Source: DASXIW01 sp036497785
Lineage (GTDB): Bacteria; Pseudomonadota; Alphaproteobacteria; Acetobacterales; Acetobacteraceae
Assembly: GCA_036497785.1 (NCBI GenBank)
Contig: DASXIW010000125.1
Coordinates: 1 to 5,062 of the forward strand
Reading direction: 5' to 3'
Length of the DNA: 5,062 nt
A program made the position numbers and the translations under genes. Below are positions 1-5,062 of the stretch, piece by piece (position 1 is the first letter of the stretch; the number at the start of each line of letters is the position of its first letter). Below the pieces are notes generated by a model that saw only the letters and a program-made list of their open reading frames with translations, did not search any database and was not told where the DNA came from.

Positions 1-507
1 GCCAGTTCCGGCGTGCATTCGAACGGCTTCTCGCTGGTTCGCCGGATCGTCGAGACCACCCAAGCCGGCTGGAACACGCCCGCCCCGTTTTCCGCCGGGA
101 AAAGCCTCGGCGAGGCACTGATGGCGCCCACCCGCATCTACGTGAAATCCTTGCTCGCCCTGCACCGGGCCGGCCTGCTGAAAGGCGCCGCCCACATCAC
201 CGGCGGCGGCCTGCCCGGCAACGTGCCCCGGATGTTGCCGGAAGGCACCCGCGCGGTGATAGACGCCGCCGCATGGAAGCTGCCCCCGGTCTTCGCCTGG
301 CTGGCCCAGGCTGGCAACGTGGCGGCCGAGGAGATGCTACGCGTGTTCAATTGCGGCCTGGGCATGGTGCTCGCGGTCACCGACGCCCGCGCCGCCCGGG
401 GGGTGCTGGAGGAGCAGGGCGAAACCGTCTTCCTGCTCGGCCAGATCGAAAGCGGCGACCCCGAGCCCGATTTGCGCATCAGCCTGCCGGATGGCTGGCC
501 TGGATGA
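1..507 (+). CDS. purM: Phosphoribosylformylglycinamidine cyclo-ligase (AIR synthetase), C-terminal part
   Basis: This enzyme uses ATP to close the imidazole ring of FGAM, giving aminoimidazole ribonucleotide in cytosolic de novo purine synthesis. The reading frame is open from the first base and enters from the left, so the start lies outside the window. About 168 residues remain, roughly the C-terminal half of a family usually near 345-360 residues. Visible PurM signatures are SSGVHSNGFSLVRRI at the left edge (residues 2-16 of the fragment), the glycine-rich HITGGGLPGNVPRMLP block at about 62-77, and the FNCGLGMVLAV block in the last third. The TGA stop shares bases with the purN ATG (ATGA), so the two genes should be co-transcribed and translationally coupled. 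The first in-frame ATG in the window is deep inside the conserved domain and is not the start. Identification is secure; only the missing 5' part is unknown. Confidence 0.96.
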   Translation, partial: ASSGVHSNGFSLVRRIVETTQAGWNTPAPFSAGKSLGEALMAPTRIYVKSLLALHRAGLLKGAAHITGGGLPGNVPRMLPEGTRAVIDAAAWKLPPVFAWLAQAGNVAAEEMLRVFNCGLGMVLAVTDARAARGVLEEQGETVFLLGQIESGDPEPDLRISLPDGWPG

Positions 508-1145
508 GGCGACGCGTCGGCATACTGATCAGCGGGCGGGGCACCAACATGGAGGCTCTCCTGCAGGCCTCCCAGGCCCCGGACTACCCCGCCGAGATCG
601 CCCTGGTGCTGACCAACCGGACAGACGCCGCCGGGATTGGCACGGCCGCCGCCGCCGGCGTGCCCACCGCCATCATCGACCACCGCCCGTTCGGCCGGGA
701 CCGCGCTGCGCACGAGGCCGCGATTGCCGCCGCGCTGGACGGCGCAGGCGTGGAGATCGTCTGCCTCGCCGGCTATATGCGCCTGCTCACGCCGTTCCTG
801 GTGGGGCGCTATGCCGGGCGCATGCTGAACATCCACCCCAGCCTGCTGCCGGCCTTCCCGGGGCTGGACACCCACGCGCGGGTATTGCTGGCCGGCGCGA
901 AGCTGCATGGCTGCACCGTCCATCTGGTCACCGAGACCATGGACGAAGGCCCGATACTGGCCCAGGCCGCCATCCCCGTCCTGCCAGACGACACCGAAGA
1001 GAGTCTCGCCGCCCGCGTCCTGGCGCAGGAACACGCCACCTACGCGCTGGCCCTGCGCCTGTTCGCCGCCGGCACCTCTGGCGCGGCCCCGCCGGGCAAC
1101 GCCGCGCTGCGCAACCCCTTGCCCCCAACCGGTTTCGCAACGTAA
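504..1145 (+). CDS. purN: Phosphoribosylglycinamide formyltransferase (GAR transformylase)
   Basis: PurN transfers a formyl group from 10-formyltetrahydrofolate to GAR, giving FGAR, in the cytosolic purine pathway. The product is 213 residues, normal for the family. The N-terminal phosphate-binding loop ISGRGTNMEAL is at residues 9-19. The catalytic Asn and His lie in LNIHPSLLPAFPG (N109, H111), and the catalytic Asp is D147 in the block HGCTVHLVTETMDEGP (135-150). The family ending EHATYALALRLFAAG follows. The ATG at 504 is chosen because the Rossmann strand VGILISGRG begins four residues later and because it forms an ATGA overlap with the purM stop. The same frame is open upstream to 273, but that part is purM read out of frame. 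There is no clear Shine-Dalgarno, which fits coupling to purM termination. All active-site residues are present. Confidence 0.97.
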   Translation: MRRRVGILISGRGTNMEALLQASQAPDYPAEIALVLTNRTDAAGIGTAAAAGVPTAIIDHRPFGRDRAAHEAAIAAALDGAGVEIVCLAGYMRLLTPFLVGRYAGRMLNIHPSLLPAFPGLDTHARVLLAGAKLHGCTVHLVTETMDEGPILAQAAIPVLPDDTEESLAARVLAQEHATYALALRLFAAGTSGAAPPGNAALRNPLPPTGFAT

Positions 1146-1148
1146 AAT
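1119..1148 (+). promoter_or_regulatory. Possible sigma-70-type promoter for the small membrane gene
   Basis: TTGCCC (1119-1124) and TAAAAT (1143-1148) are separated by 18 bases. They match the TTGACA and TATAAT consensus at 4 and 5 of 6 positions. The -10 overlaps the purN stop codon and sits at the start of an AT-rich patch in otherwise GC-rich sequence. Transcription would begin near 1155, leaving a leader of about 28 bases that contains the Shine-Dalgarno of the gene at 1183. This is consensus matching only, and the small gene could also be read through from purMN. Confidence 0.35.
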
Positions 1149-1170
1149 TCAGGGCAAATAAAAGTAGATT

Positions 1171-1175
1171 GAGGA
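1171..1175 (+). promoter_or_regulatory. Shine-Dalgarno of the small cytochrome oxidase-like gene
   Basis: GAGGA lies seven bases before the ATG at 1183. It is one of the clearest ribosome binding sites in the window and supports translation of the short 51-codon frame that follows. Confidence 0.7.
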
Positions 1176-1182
1176 CCGTGCC

Positions 1183-1338
1183 ATGGCCCAGACGACACTC
1201 GACGCCCCGCCTGCCCTCAGCCCCGACGCCTTCACTGCTGACCGCATGCAGATGTGGGCCGGTTTTTGCCACTTCGTCACCATCGCCGCCGGCGCGGTGG
1301 CGTTGGTGGTTATTCTGCTGGCCCTGTTCCTGCTCTGA
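1183..1338 (+). CDS. Small aa3-type cytochrome c oxidase subunit IV-like membrane protein
   Basis: This 51-residue protein probably belongs to the short single-span subunit IV of alphaproteobacterial aa3-type cytochrome c oxidase (the family I recall as Pfam COX4_pro_2). That subunit associates with the oxidase in the inner membrane and has no catalytic residues. The N-terminal part (about 1-20) is polar and Ala/Pro-rich. An amphipathic stretch, RMQMWAGFCHF (21-31), follows, then one hydrophobic helix to the C terminus (about 31-51, ending ILLALFLL). This matches the family plan of a short cytosolic arm, an aromatic W..F..F segment and one transmembrane helix. A good Shine-Dalgarno precedes it, and the frame ends cleanly before the convergent ndk. 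No other oxidase genes are visible, so it is separated from its presumed complex. It could instead be an unrelated single-pass small protein, since the call rests on architecture and a short motif. Confidence 0.72.
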   Translation: MAQTTLDAPPALSPDAFTADRMQMWAGFCHFVTIAAGAVALVVILLALFLL

Positions 1339-1343
1339 CCTTG

Positions 1344-1395
1344 CGGCCATCGGACCCCGCCCCGGCGAAGACCAGGGCGGGACGCCGATCAGCCG
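1344..1395. terminator. Imperfect hairpin between convergent genes, probable two-way terminator
   Basis: Three nested complementary segments bracket the gap between the small membrane gene and ndk. CGGC (1344-1347) pairs with GCCG (1392-1395), ATCGG (1349-1353) with CCGAT (1385-1389), and CCCGCCC (1356-1362) with GGGCGGG (1375-1381). The apical loop is 12 bases. The structure reaches over the ndk stop codon. No T-run follows on either strand, so it is not a classical intrinsic terminator, but its position between two converging genes fits termination or 3'-end protection for both transcripts. Confidence 0.5.
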
Positions 1396-1811
1396 ACCAG
1401 TTCGATCCCGGCGAAGAAATAGGCGATCTCGGTGGCGGCGTTCTCCGCACTATCGGAGCCATGCACCGAATTGGCTTCGATGCTCTCGGCGAATTCCTTG
1501 CGGATCGTGCCGGCATCGGCATTGGCCGGGTTGGTCGCGCCCATGATTTCACGGTTCTTGGCCACCGCGTTGTCACCCTCGAGCACCTGCACCACGACGG
1601 GGCCGGAGATCATGAAGTTCACTAGTTCGCGAAAGAACCCGCGCTCTTTATGCACGCCATAGAATGCCTCGGCTTGGGCCGTGGTCATCTGCAGGCGCTT
1701 TTGCGCCACGATGCGCAGGCCGGCTTCCTCGAACTTGGCGTTGATCTTGCCGGTCAGGTTGCGGCGTGTGGCGTCGGGTTTAAGGATCGAAAACGTACGC
1801 TCGGTCGCCAT
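1389..1811 (-). CDS. ndk: Nucleoside diphosphate kinase
   Basis: Ndk moves the gamma-phosphate of ATP to NDPs and dNDPs through a phosphohistidine intermediate, balancing NTP pools in the cytosol. The protein is 140 residues, the standard bacterial length. The family pattern is complete: ERTFSILKPDA at 4-14 with nucleotide-site K11, then Y51, F59, R87 (KNREIMGATNP), T93, R104, N114 and the phosphorylated H117 in NSVHGSDS. The start at 1811 gives the usual MATERTFSI opening. It is preceded on the minus strand by AAGGGG (plus-strand 1817-1822), five bases before the ATG. The gene is convergent with the small membrane gene and divergent from the ABC-F gene, so it is probably transcribed alone. 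Its job links loosely to purMN, which supply purine nucleotides, but the opposite strand rules out a shared operon. Confidence 0.98.
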   Translation of the reverse strand: MATERTFSILKPDATRRNLTGKINAKFEEAGLRIVAQKRLQMTTAQAEAFYGVHKERGFFRELVNFMISGPVVVQVLEGDNAVAKNREIMGATNPANADAGTIRKEFAESIEANSVHGSDSAENAATEIAYFFAGIELVG

Positions 1812-1816
1812 GGCGG

Positions 1817-1822
1817 CCCCTT
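1817..1822 (-). promoter_or_regulatory. Shine-Dalgarno of ndk
   Basis: On the minus strand this reads AAGGGG, followed by five bases and the ndk ATG. It is a well-placed purine-rich ribosome binding site and supports the chosen ndk start. Confidence 0.6.
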
Positions 1823-1875
1823 ATCGGTATAAATTGTTGAAGTCGGTCGGCGAGCAGTCGGTTTGGTCGCAATCG

Positions 1876-1930
1876 GGGCGGCGTGTAGAGCACCGCTCCC
1901 GGCGGAGCAACCCCCGCGGGGCCGCCGCCC
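1876..1930. other. Nested GC-rich inverted repeats in the ndk/ABC-F divergent region
   Basis: GGGCGGCG (1876-1883) is perfectly complementary to CGCCGCCC (1923-1930). Between them lie a second stem, GCTCC (1895-1899) with GGAGC (1904-1908) around a CGGC loop, and the palindrome CCCCGCGGGG (1912-1921). Read as RNA, this could be a closing stem enclosing two short hairpins upstream of the ABC-F start. It could be a leader structure if transcription starts upstream, a regulator site as DNA, or chance pairing in GC-rich sequence. The complementarity is directly visible; a function is not. Confidence 0.35.
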
Positions 1931-1951
1931 TTCCACCAATGCTGCACTGCG

Positions 1952-1959
1952 GTTAAAAC
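1952..1959 (+). promoter_or_regulatory. Possible -10 element placing transcription start at the ABC-F ATG
   Basis: GTTAAAAC agrees at 7 of 8 positions with the alphaproteobacterial (Caulobacter housekeeping) -10 consensus GCTANAWC as I recall it. It ends six bases before the ABC-F ATG. A poor -35 match (TTCCACC, 1931-1937) lies 14 bases upstream. Transcription from here would begin at or next to the ATG, giving a leaderless mRNA. That agrees with the lack of any Shine-Dalgarno before this gene. Evidence is motif matching only. Confidence 0.3.
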
Positions 1960-1965
1960 CCCGCC

Positions 1966-3852
1966 ATGAGCCTCCTCATCATCAACGCCGTCTCCATCCG
2001 GATCGGCGGCCGCCTGCTGCTCGACGACGCGGATCTTGCCGTCGATCCCGGCCGCCGCATCGGCCTGGTCGGGCGCAACGGCGCCGGCAAATCCACCCTG
2101 CTGAAGGCAATCGCGGGCGACATAGCGGTGGATGGCGGCCAGATCCGCCTGGCCAACCGCGCCCGCCTCGGCCGGGTGAAGCAGGAGGCGCCGGACGGTG
2201 AGCAATCGCTGCTGGAGACGGTGCTGGAAGGCGATCAGGAGCGGCTGGCGTTGCTCGCCGAGGTCGAAGCCGCCCAGCATGCCGAAATCGACCCCGAACG
2301 CTTCGCCGACGTGCTAGATCGGCTGGTCGCCATCGAGGCGGATTCCGCCCCCGCCCGCGCGGCCACGATCCTTGCTGGCCTCGGCTTCGACGCCGCCACC
2401 CAGGCGCGGCCGGTGAACTCCTTCTCCGGCGGCTGGCGCATGCGCGTGGCCCTCGCCACCGCCCTGTTCGCCAACCCCGACCTGTTGTTGCTGGACGAGC
2501 CGACCAACCATCTCGACCTCGAGGCCACCATGTGGCTCGAACAATGGCTGGCCCGCTTCCCCGGCGCCGCCCTGGTCGTCTCCCATGATCGCGGCCTGCT
2601 TGACCGCTGCGTGGATTCCATCGCCCATCTGGATCGCGGCAAGATCTCGCTTACCCCTGGCGGCTACGACGAATTCGTCCGTATCCGCACCGAACGCGCC
2701 TCGCAACAGGCTCACATGGTGGTGAAGATCGCCGAGCAGCGCGCCCATATGCAGGCCTTCGTCGATCGCTTCCGCTACAAGGCCAGCAAGGCCCGCCAGG
2801 CCCAGGCACGACTTAAGGCGATCGCCAAGCTGCCGCCGCAGGAAGCCGTGGTGGAAGACGCCGCCACCCGTTTCGCCTTCCCTGAGCCGCAGCAGCTTTC
2901 CCCACCGGTGCTGGCGCTGGACCATGTCACCGTCGGCTATGACGGCAAGCCCATCCTGCGCGACCTGCATCTGCGCGTGGACATGGACGACCGCATCGCC
3001 CTGCTCGGCGCCAACGGCAACGGCAAATCGACGCTGGCCAAGCTCATCGCCGGCAAGCTTCCGGCCATGTCGGGCGACGTGAAGCGCGGTCCGAAGCTGA
3101 AGGTGGGCTATTTCGCCCAGCATCAGACGGACGAGCTGACGATGGACGAAACCCCGATCGACCATATGACCCGCGCCCTGCCCAAGGCGCTGCCGCCGCA
3201 GGTGCGCGCTCAGCTCGCCCGTTTCGGCCTCGATGTGAACCGTGCCAATACCCAGGTGGAAAAACTTTCCGGCGGCGAGAAGGCGCGCCTTTTGCTGGCC
3301 CTGGCCACGCGCGATGCCCCCCAGTTGCTCATCCTGGACGAGCCCACCAACCATCTGGATATTGATGCCCGCGACGCGCTGGTCCGCGCGCTGGCCGATT
3401 TCTCCGGCGCCGTGCTGCTGATCACCCACGATCCCAATCTGGTGGAACTGGTCGCCGACCGGCTCTGGCTGGTCGCGGACGGGACCGTCAAACCCTTCGA
3501 AGGCGATCTGGACGAGTACCGCACCATACTCTCGGACCGCGCCAAACCCGCCGCCAAGGCCGACACGACAGGCAACCGCAAGGAAGACCGCCGCGAACGC
3601 GCCGACGCCCGCGCCGCCATGGCGCCCCTGCGCAAGCGCGCCAAGGACGCCGAACAACGCACGGCCAAGCTGACCCAGGAACGCCGCCAGATCGAGGCGA
3701 AGCTGAACAACCCCGCCCTCTACGCCCCTGGCGGCGCCGCCGATGTCACCGCCCTTCGCACCCGGCTCGCCGCCATCGCCAAGGAACTGGACGCGGCGGA
3801 ACAGGAATGGCTGGCGGCAAGCGAGGCGTTGGAGGCGGCTAACGCCGCCTGA
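1966..3852 (+). CDS. yheS: ABC-F family ATPase, YheS-like ribosome-associated translation factor
   Basis: ABC-F proteins are soluble paired ATPases that bind the ribosomal E site and act on stalled or initiating ribosomes; they are not transporters. This one has 628 residues, close to E. coli YheS. Domain 1 has Walker A GRNGAGKST (36-44), signature FSGGW (153-157), Walker B LLLLDE with E178, and switch H207. The charged linker that contacts P-site tRNA follows (about 230-310, with KASKARQAQARLKA at 272-285). Domain 2 has Walker A GANGNGKST (348-356), signature LSGGE (434-438), Walker B LLILDE with E459, and H488. Both halves end in PTNHLD. A charged coiled-coil C-terminal region (about 530-628) resembles YheS, with RKEDRRE, APLRKR, LYAPGG and EWLAASEALE blocks. 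No transmembrane segment is seen. The start matches the usual MSLLIINAVS opening, without a Shine-Dalgarno. Family is certain; the YheS subfamily rests on length and C-terminal pattern, and Uup-type is the alternative. Confidence 0.93.
   Translation: MSLLIINAVSIRIGGRLLLDDADLAVDPGRRIGLVGRNGAGKSTLLKAIAGDIAVDGGQIRLANRARLGRVKQEAPDGEQSLLETVLEGDQERLALLAEVEAAQHAEIDPERFADVLDRLVAIEADSAPARAATILAGLGFDAATQARPVNSFSGGWRMRVALATALFANPDLLLLDEPTNHLDLEATMWLEQWLARFPGAALVVSHDRGLLDRCVDSIAHLDRGKISLTPGGYDEFVRIRTERASQQAHMVVKIAEQRAHMQAFVDRFRYKASKARQAQARLKAIAKLPPQEAVVEDAATRFAFPEPQQLSPPVLALDHVTVGYDGKPILRDLHLRVDMDDRIALLGANGNGKSTLAKLIAGKLPAMSGDVKRGPKLKVGYFAQHQTDELTMDETPIDHMTRALPKALPPQVRAQLARFGLDVNRANTQVEKLSGGEKARLLLALATRDAPQLLILDEPTNHLDIDARDALVRALADFSGAVLLITHDPNLVELVADRLWLVADGTVKPFEGDLDEYRTILSDRAKPAAKADTTGNRKEDRRERADARAAMAPLRKRAKDAEQRTAKLTQERRQIEAKLNNPALYAPGGAADVTALRTRLAAIAKELDAAEQEWLAASEALEAANAA
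3833..3850. terminator. Perfect stem-loop at the 3' end of the ABC-F gene
   Basis: AGGCGGC (3833-3839) and GCCGCCT (3844-3850) form an uninterrupted 7-base stem with a TAAC loop. The stem covers the last codons of the ABC-F gene and the first base of its stop. It also lies 18 bases beyond the stop of the convergent alcohol dehydrogenase, so it could end transcripts from both sides. No T-run follows on either strand, so efficiency as an intrinsic terminator is uncertain. Confidence 0.5.
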
Positions 3853-3867
3853 AGAATAAGGTCCACT

Positions 3868-4860
3868 TCACGCCCCCGATGGCACGAGCACGGCCGCGCC
3901 TTCAAACCGGCCGGCGCGGAGATCGGCGAGAGCCTGATTGGCCTGACCAAGCGGATAGCGGGTTGTCGTGGTGGCGATGCCTATCTTGGGGGCGAGGCGG
4001 AGAAAATCGATTCCGTCCTGACGGGTCAGATTGGCCACAGAGAGGATCTGGCGTTCCTCCCATAGCAGACGATAGGGGAAGCTCGGTATGTCGCTCATGT
4101 GGATTCCCGCGCAAACCACGCGCCCACCCTTGCGCACCGCCTTGAGCGCCATGGGCACGAGGTCGCCCACAGCCGCAAAGATGATCGCAGCGTCGAGCGC
4201 CTCCGGGGGCATGTCATTGGACCCCCCGGCCCATGCCGCGCCCAGGCTTCGTGCGAACGCCTGAGTGGCGGCGTCGCCCGGCCTGGTAAACGCGAACACG
4301 GTTTTGCCCTGCCACGCCGCAACCTGCGCGACAATATGCGCGGCGGCGCCAAATCCATACAGGCCCAGCCTATTTCCCTCGCCCGCATACGTCAGCGATC
4401 GCCAGCCGATCAGCCCGGCGCAGAGCAACGGGGCCAGTTCCACGTCGCCGCCAACCTCGCCGAGCGGAAACGCGTAGCGGGCATTGGCGATCGCTGCCGT
4501 CGCGAAACCGCCATCGCGCGTGTAGCCGGTAAAGCGCGGACGATCGCACAGGTTTTCATGCCCCTCCACGCAGTATGGACAGATGCCGCAGGTGTAGCCG
4601 AGCCAGGGAATGCCGACGCGTTCACCGACGCGCAATTCCTCCACACCATCACCGATCGCATCGATCTGCCCGACAATCTCATGGCCAGGAATGATCGGCA
4701 GTACCGGGTCCGGCAATTCGCCGTCAACCACATGCAAATCCGTTCGGCAAACGCCGCAGGCAGCCACCTTTACCCGGATTTCGCCTGCGCCGGGCCTACG
4801 ATCCGGCATGTCTGTCCATTCGAGATCCGCGCCGAGCGACCGCAATACCATCGCCTGCAT
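3868..4860 (-). CDS. Zinc-dependent medium-chain alcohol dehydrogenase family protein
   Basis: This is a cytosolic NAD(P)-dependent zinc alcohol dehydrogenase of 330 residues; the substrate cannot be read from sequence. The N-terminal GroES-like domain carries the catalytic zinc ligands C38 (CGVCRTDLHV), H60 with E61 (PGHEIVG) and C147 (LLCAGL). The structural zinc set C91, C94, C97, C105 is complete. A Rossmann domain follows, with the nucleotide loop LGLYGFGAAAH at 165-175. The GFGAAAH form, in place of the usual GxGxxG, and the length resemble the zinc-binding ADH group I recall as TIGR02822 (CAD2-like). The start at 4860 gives MQAMVLRSLG, with GGCGGGA about eight bases upstream on the minus strand. 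A second ATG three codons in is possible but poorly spaced. The gene converges on the ABC-F gene with a 15-base gap. Its codon use looks slightly less GC-rich than its neighbours. It is probably a single accessory metabolic gene. Confidence 0.93.
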   Translation of the reverse strand: MQAMVLRSLGADLEWTDMPDRRPGAGEIRVKVAACGVCRTDLHVVDGELPDPVLPIIPGHEIVGQIDAIGDGVEELRVGERVGIPWLGYTCGICPYCVEGHENLCDRPRFTGYTRDGGFATAAIANARYAFPLGEVGGDVELAPLLCAGLIGWRSLTYAGEGNRLGLYGFGAAAHIVAQVAAWQGKTVFAFTRPGDAATQAFARSLGAAWAGGSNDMPPEALDAAIIFAAVGDLVPMALKAVRKGGRVVCAGIHMSDIPSFPYRLLWEERQILSVANLTRQDGIDFLRLAPKIGIATTTTRYPLGQANQALADLRAGRFEGAAVLVPSGA

Positions 4861-5062
4861 GATGTATTCCCGCCCCGTGGAACACCATGATCAATGCGAT
4901 ATGAGCGCGTAGCGTTCCCCACCTAGCAGTCTGTCGGAGTGGATTGTCGGATCAAACGGTCGGCATAGGTCGCGATTGAGGAGGTTGGCAACCGCTGGCG
5001 TGACGTAGGGAGGTCAAATCCGTGCCTGCGGCGATTTTGGTCACCTCGATCGGGTCGTGGCG
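4861..5062. other. Upstream flank of the alcohol dehydrogenase, no convincing gene
   Basis: These 202 bases should hold the dehydrogenase promoter, but I found no strong -35/-10 pair. On the minus strand one frame is open from the window edge (about 5060) to a TAG at 4923-4925, giving 45 residues that end in ATYADRLIRQSTPTDC. A second minus-strand frame is open for about 36 codons. Neither matches a family I recognise, and with a start outside the window either could be chance or the tail of a gene or decayed mobile element to the right. Short spaced repeats of TGTCGGA occur at 4932-4938 and 4945-4951. Confidence 0.25.

Noticed and set aside
273..503. Upstream extension of the purN frame
   Set aside because: This part is purM read in another frame. 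The conserved PurN N terminus begins at the ATG at 504.
138..1034. 298-codon minus-strand frame opposite purM and purN
   Set aside because: It is antisense to two confident genes, and its Gly/Ala/Arg-rich product has no motif.
491..1546. 351-codon plus-strand frame crossing purN, the small gene and part of ndk
   Set aside because: The translation is Arg/Pro/His-rich with no domain and runs through three well-supported genes in other frames.
1828..1856. TTTATA on the minus strand as a -10 for ndk
   Set aside because: The hexamer stands out as AT-rich, but there is no acceptable -35 at 16-18 bases. Transcription would also start inside the ndk Shine-Dalgarno, removing it from the mRNA.
1863..1891. 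TTGGTC-N17-TAGAGC as an ABC-F promoter
   Set aside because: Only about three of six positions match in each hexamer, which is no better than chance in this region.
2314..3657. 447-codon open frame antisense to the ABC-F gene
   Set aside because: It lies wholly opposite a gene with all ABC-F motifs. Its product is a low-complexity Gly/Ala/His/Gln-rich composition typical of GC-rich antisense shadows, with no recognisable domain.
1966..3852. ABC-F gene as an antibiotic-resistance or transporter ATPase
   Set aside because: The C-terminal region and linker fit the housekeeping YheS/Uup type. No membrane partner gene is present and nothing points to a resistance subfamily.
4099..4890. 263-codon plus-strand frame opposite the alcohol dehydrogenase
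   Set aside because: It is antisense to a gene with complete zinc-ligand and nucleotide-binding motifs, and no domain is visible in it.

Overview
The window is high-GC bacterial chromosome carrying mostly conserved housekeeping genes. The small aa3-type cytochrome oxidase subunit IV-like gene, the style of the Ndk protein and the GC-rich codon usage suggest an alphaproteobacterium, probably Rhodospirillales/Acetobacteraceae. This placement is by inspection only. I see no phage, CRISPR or defence locus and no clearly undescribed system.

Layout, left to right. (1) 1-1145, + strand: the C-terminal half of purM (AIR synthetase) followed by complete purN (GAR formyltransferase). They overlap by the ATGA tetranucleotide, so they form a two-gene de novo purine unit. 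(2) 1183-1338, + strand: a 51-residue single-span membrane protein resembling the small subunit IV of alphaproteobacterial aa3 cytochrome c oxidase. It has its own Shine-Dalgarno and a plausible promoter overlapping the end of purN. (3) 1389-1811, - strand: ndk (nucleoside diphosphate kinase), convergent with the small gene. A long imperfect hairpin lies between them and probably serves as a two-way terminator. (4) 1812-1965: a divergent intergenic region holding GC-rich inverted repeats and, just before the next gene, a possible -10 element that would give a leaderless transcript. (5) 1966-3852, + strand: a duplicated-ATPase ABC-F translation factor of the YheS type, ending in a perfect hairpin. 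(6) 3868-4860, - strand: a zinc-dependent medium-chain alcohol dehydrogenase, convergent with the ABC-F gene. (7) 4861-5062: the upstream flank of the dehydrogenase, with no convincing gene. It may hold the tail of a gene or a decayed element entering from the right.

purM, purN and ndk all serve nucleotide supply: the first two act in IMP synthesis and Ndk phosphorylates NDPs to NTPs. The ABC-F protein acts on the ribosome. The cytochrome oxidase-like peptide and the alcohol dehydrogenase belong to respiration and redox metabolism and have no evident functional tie to their neighbours.
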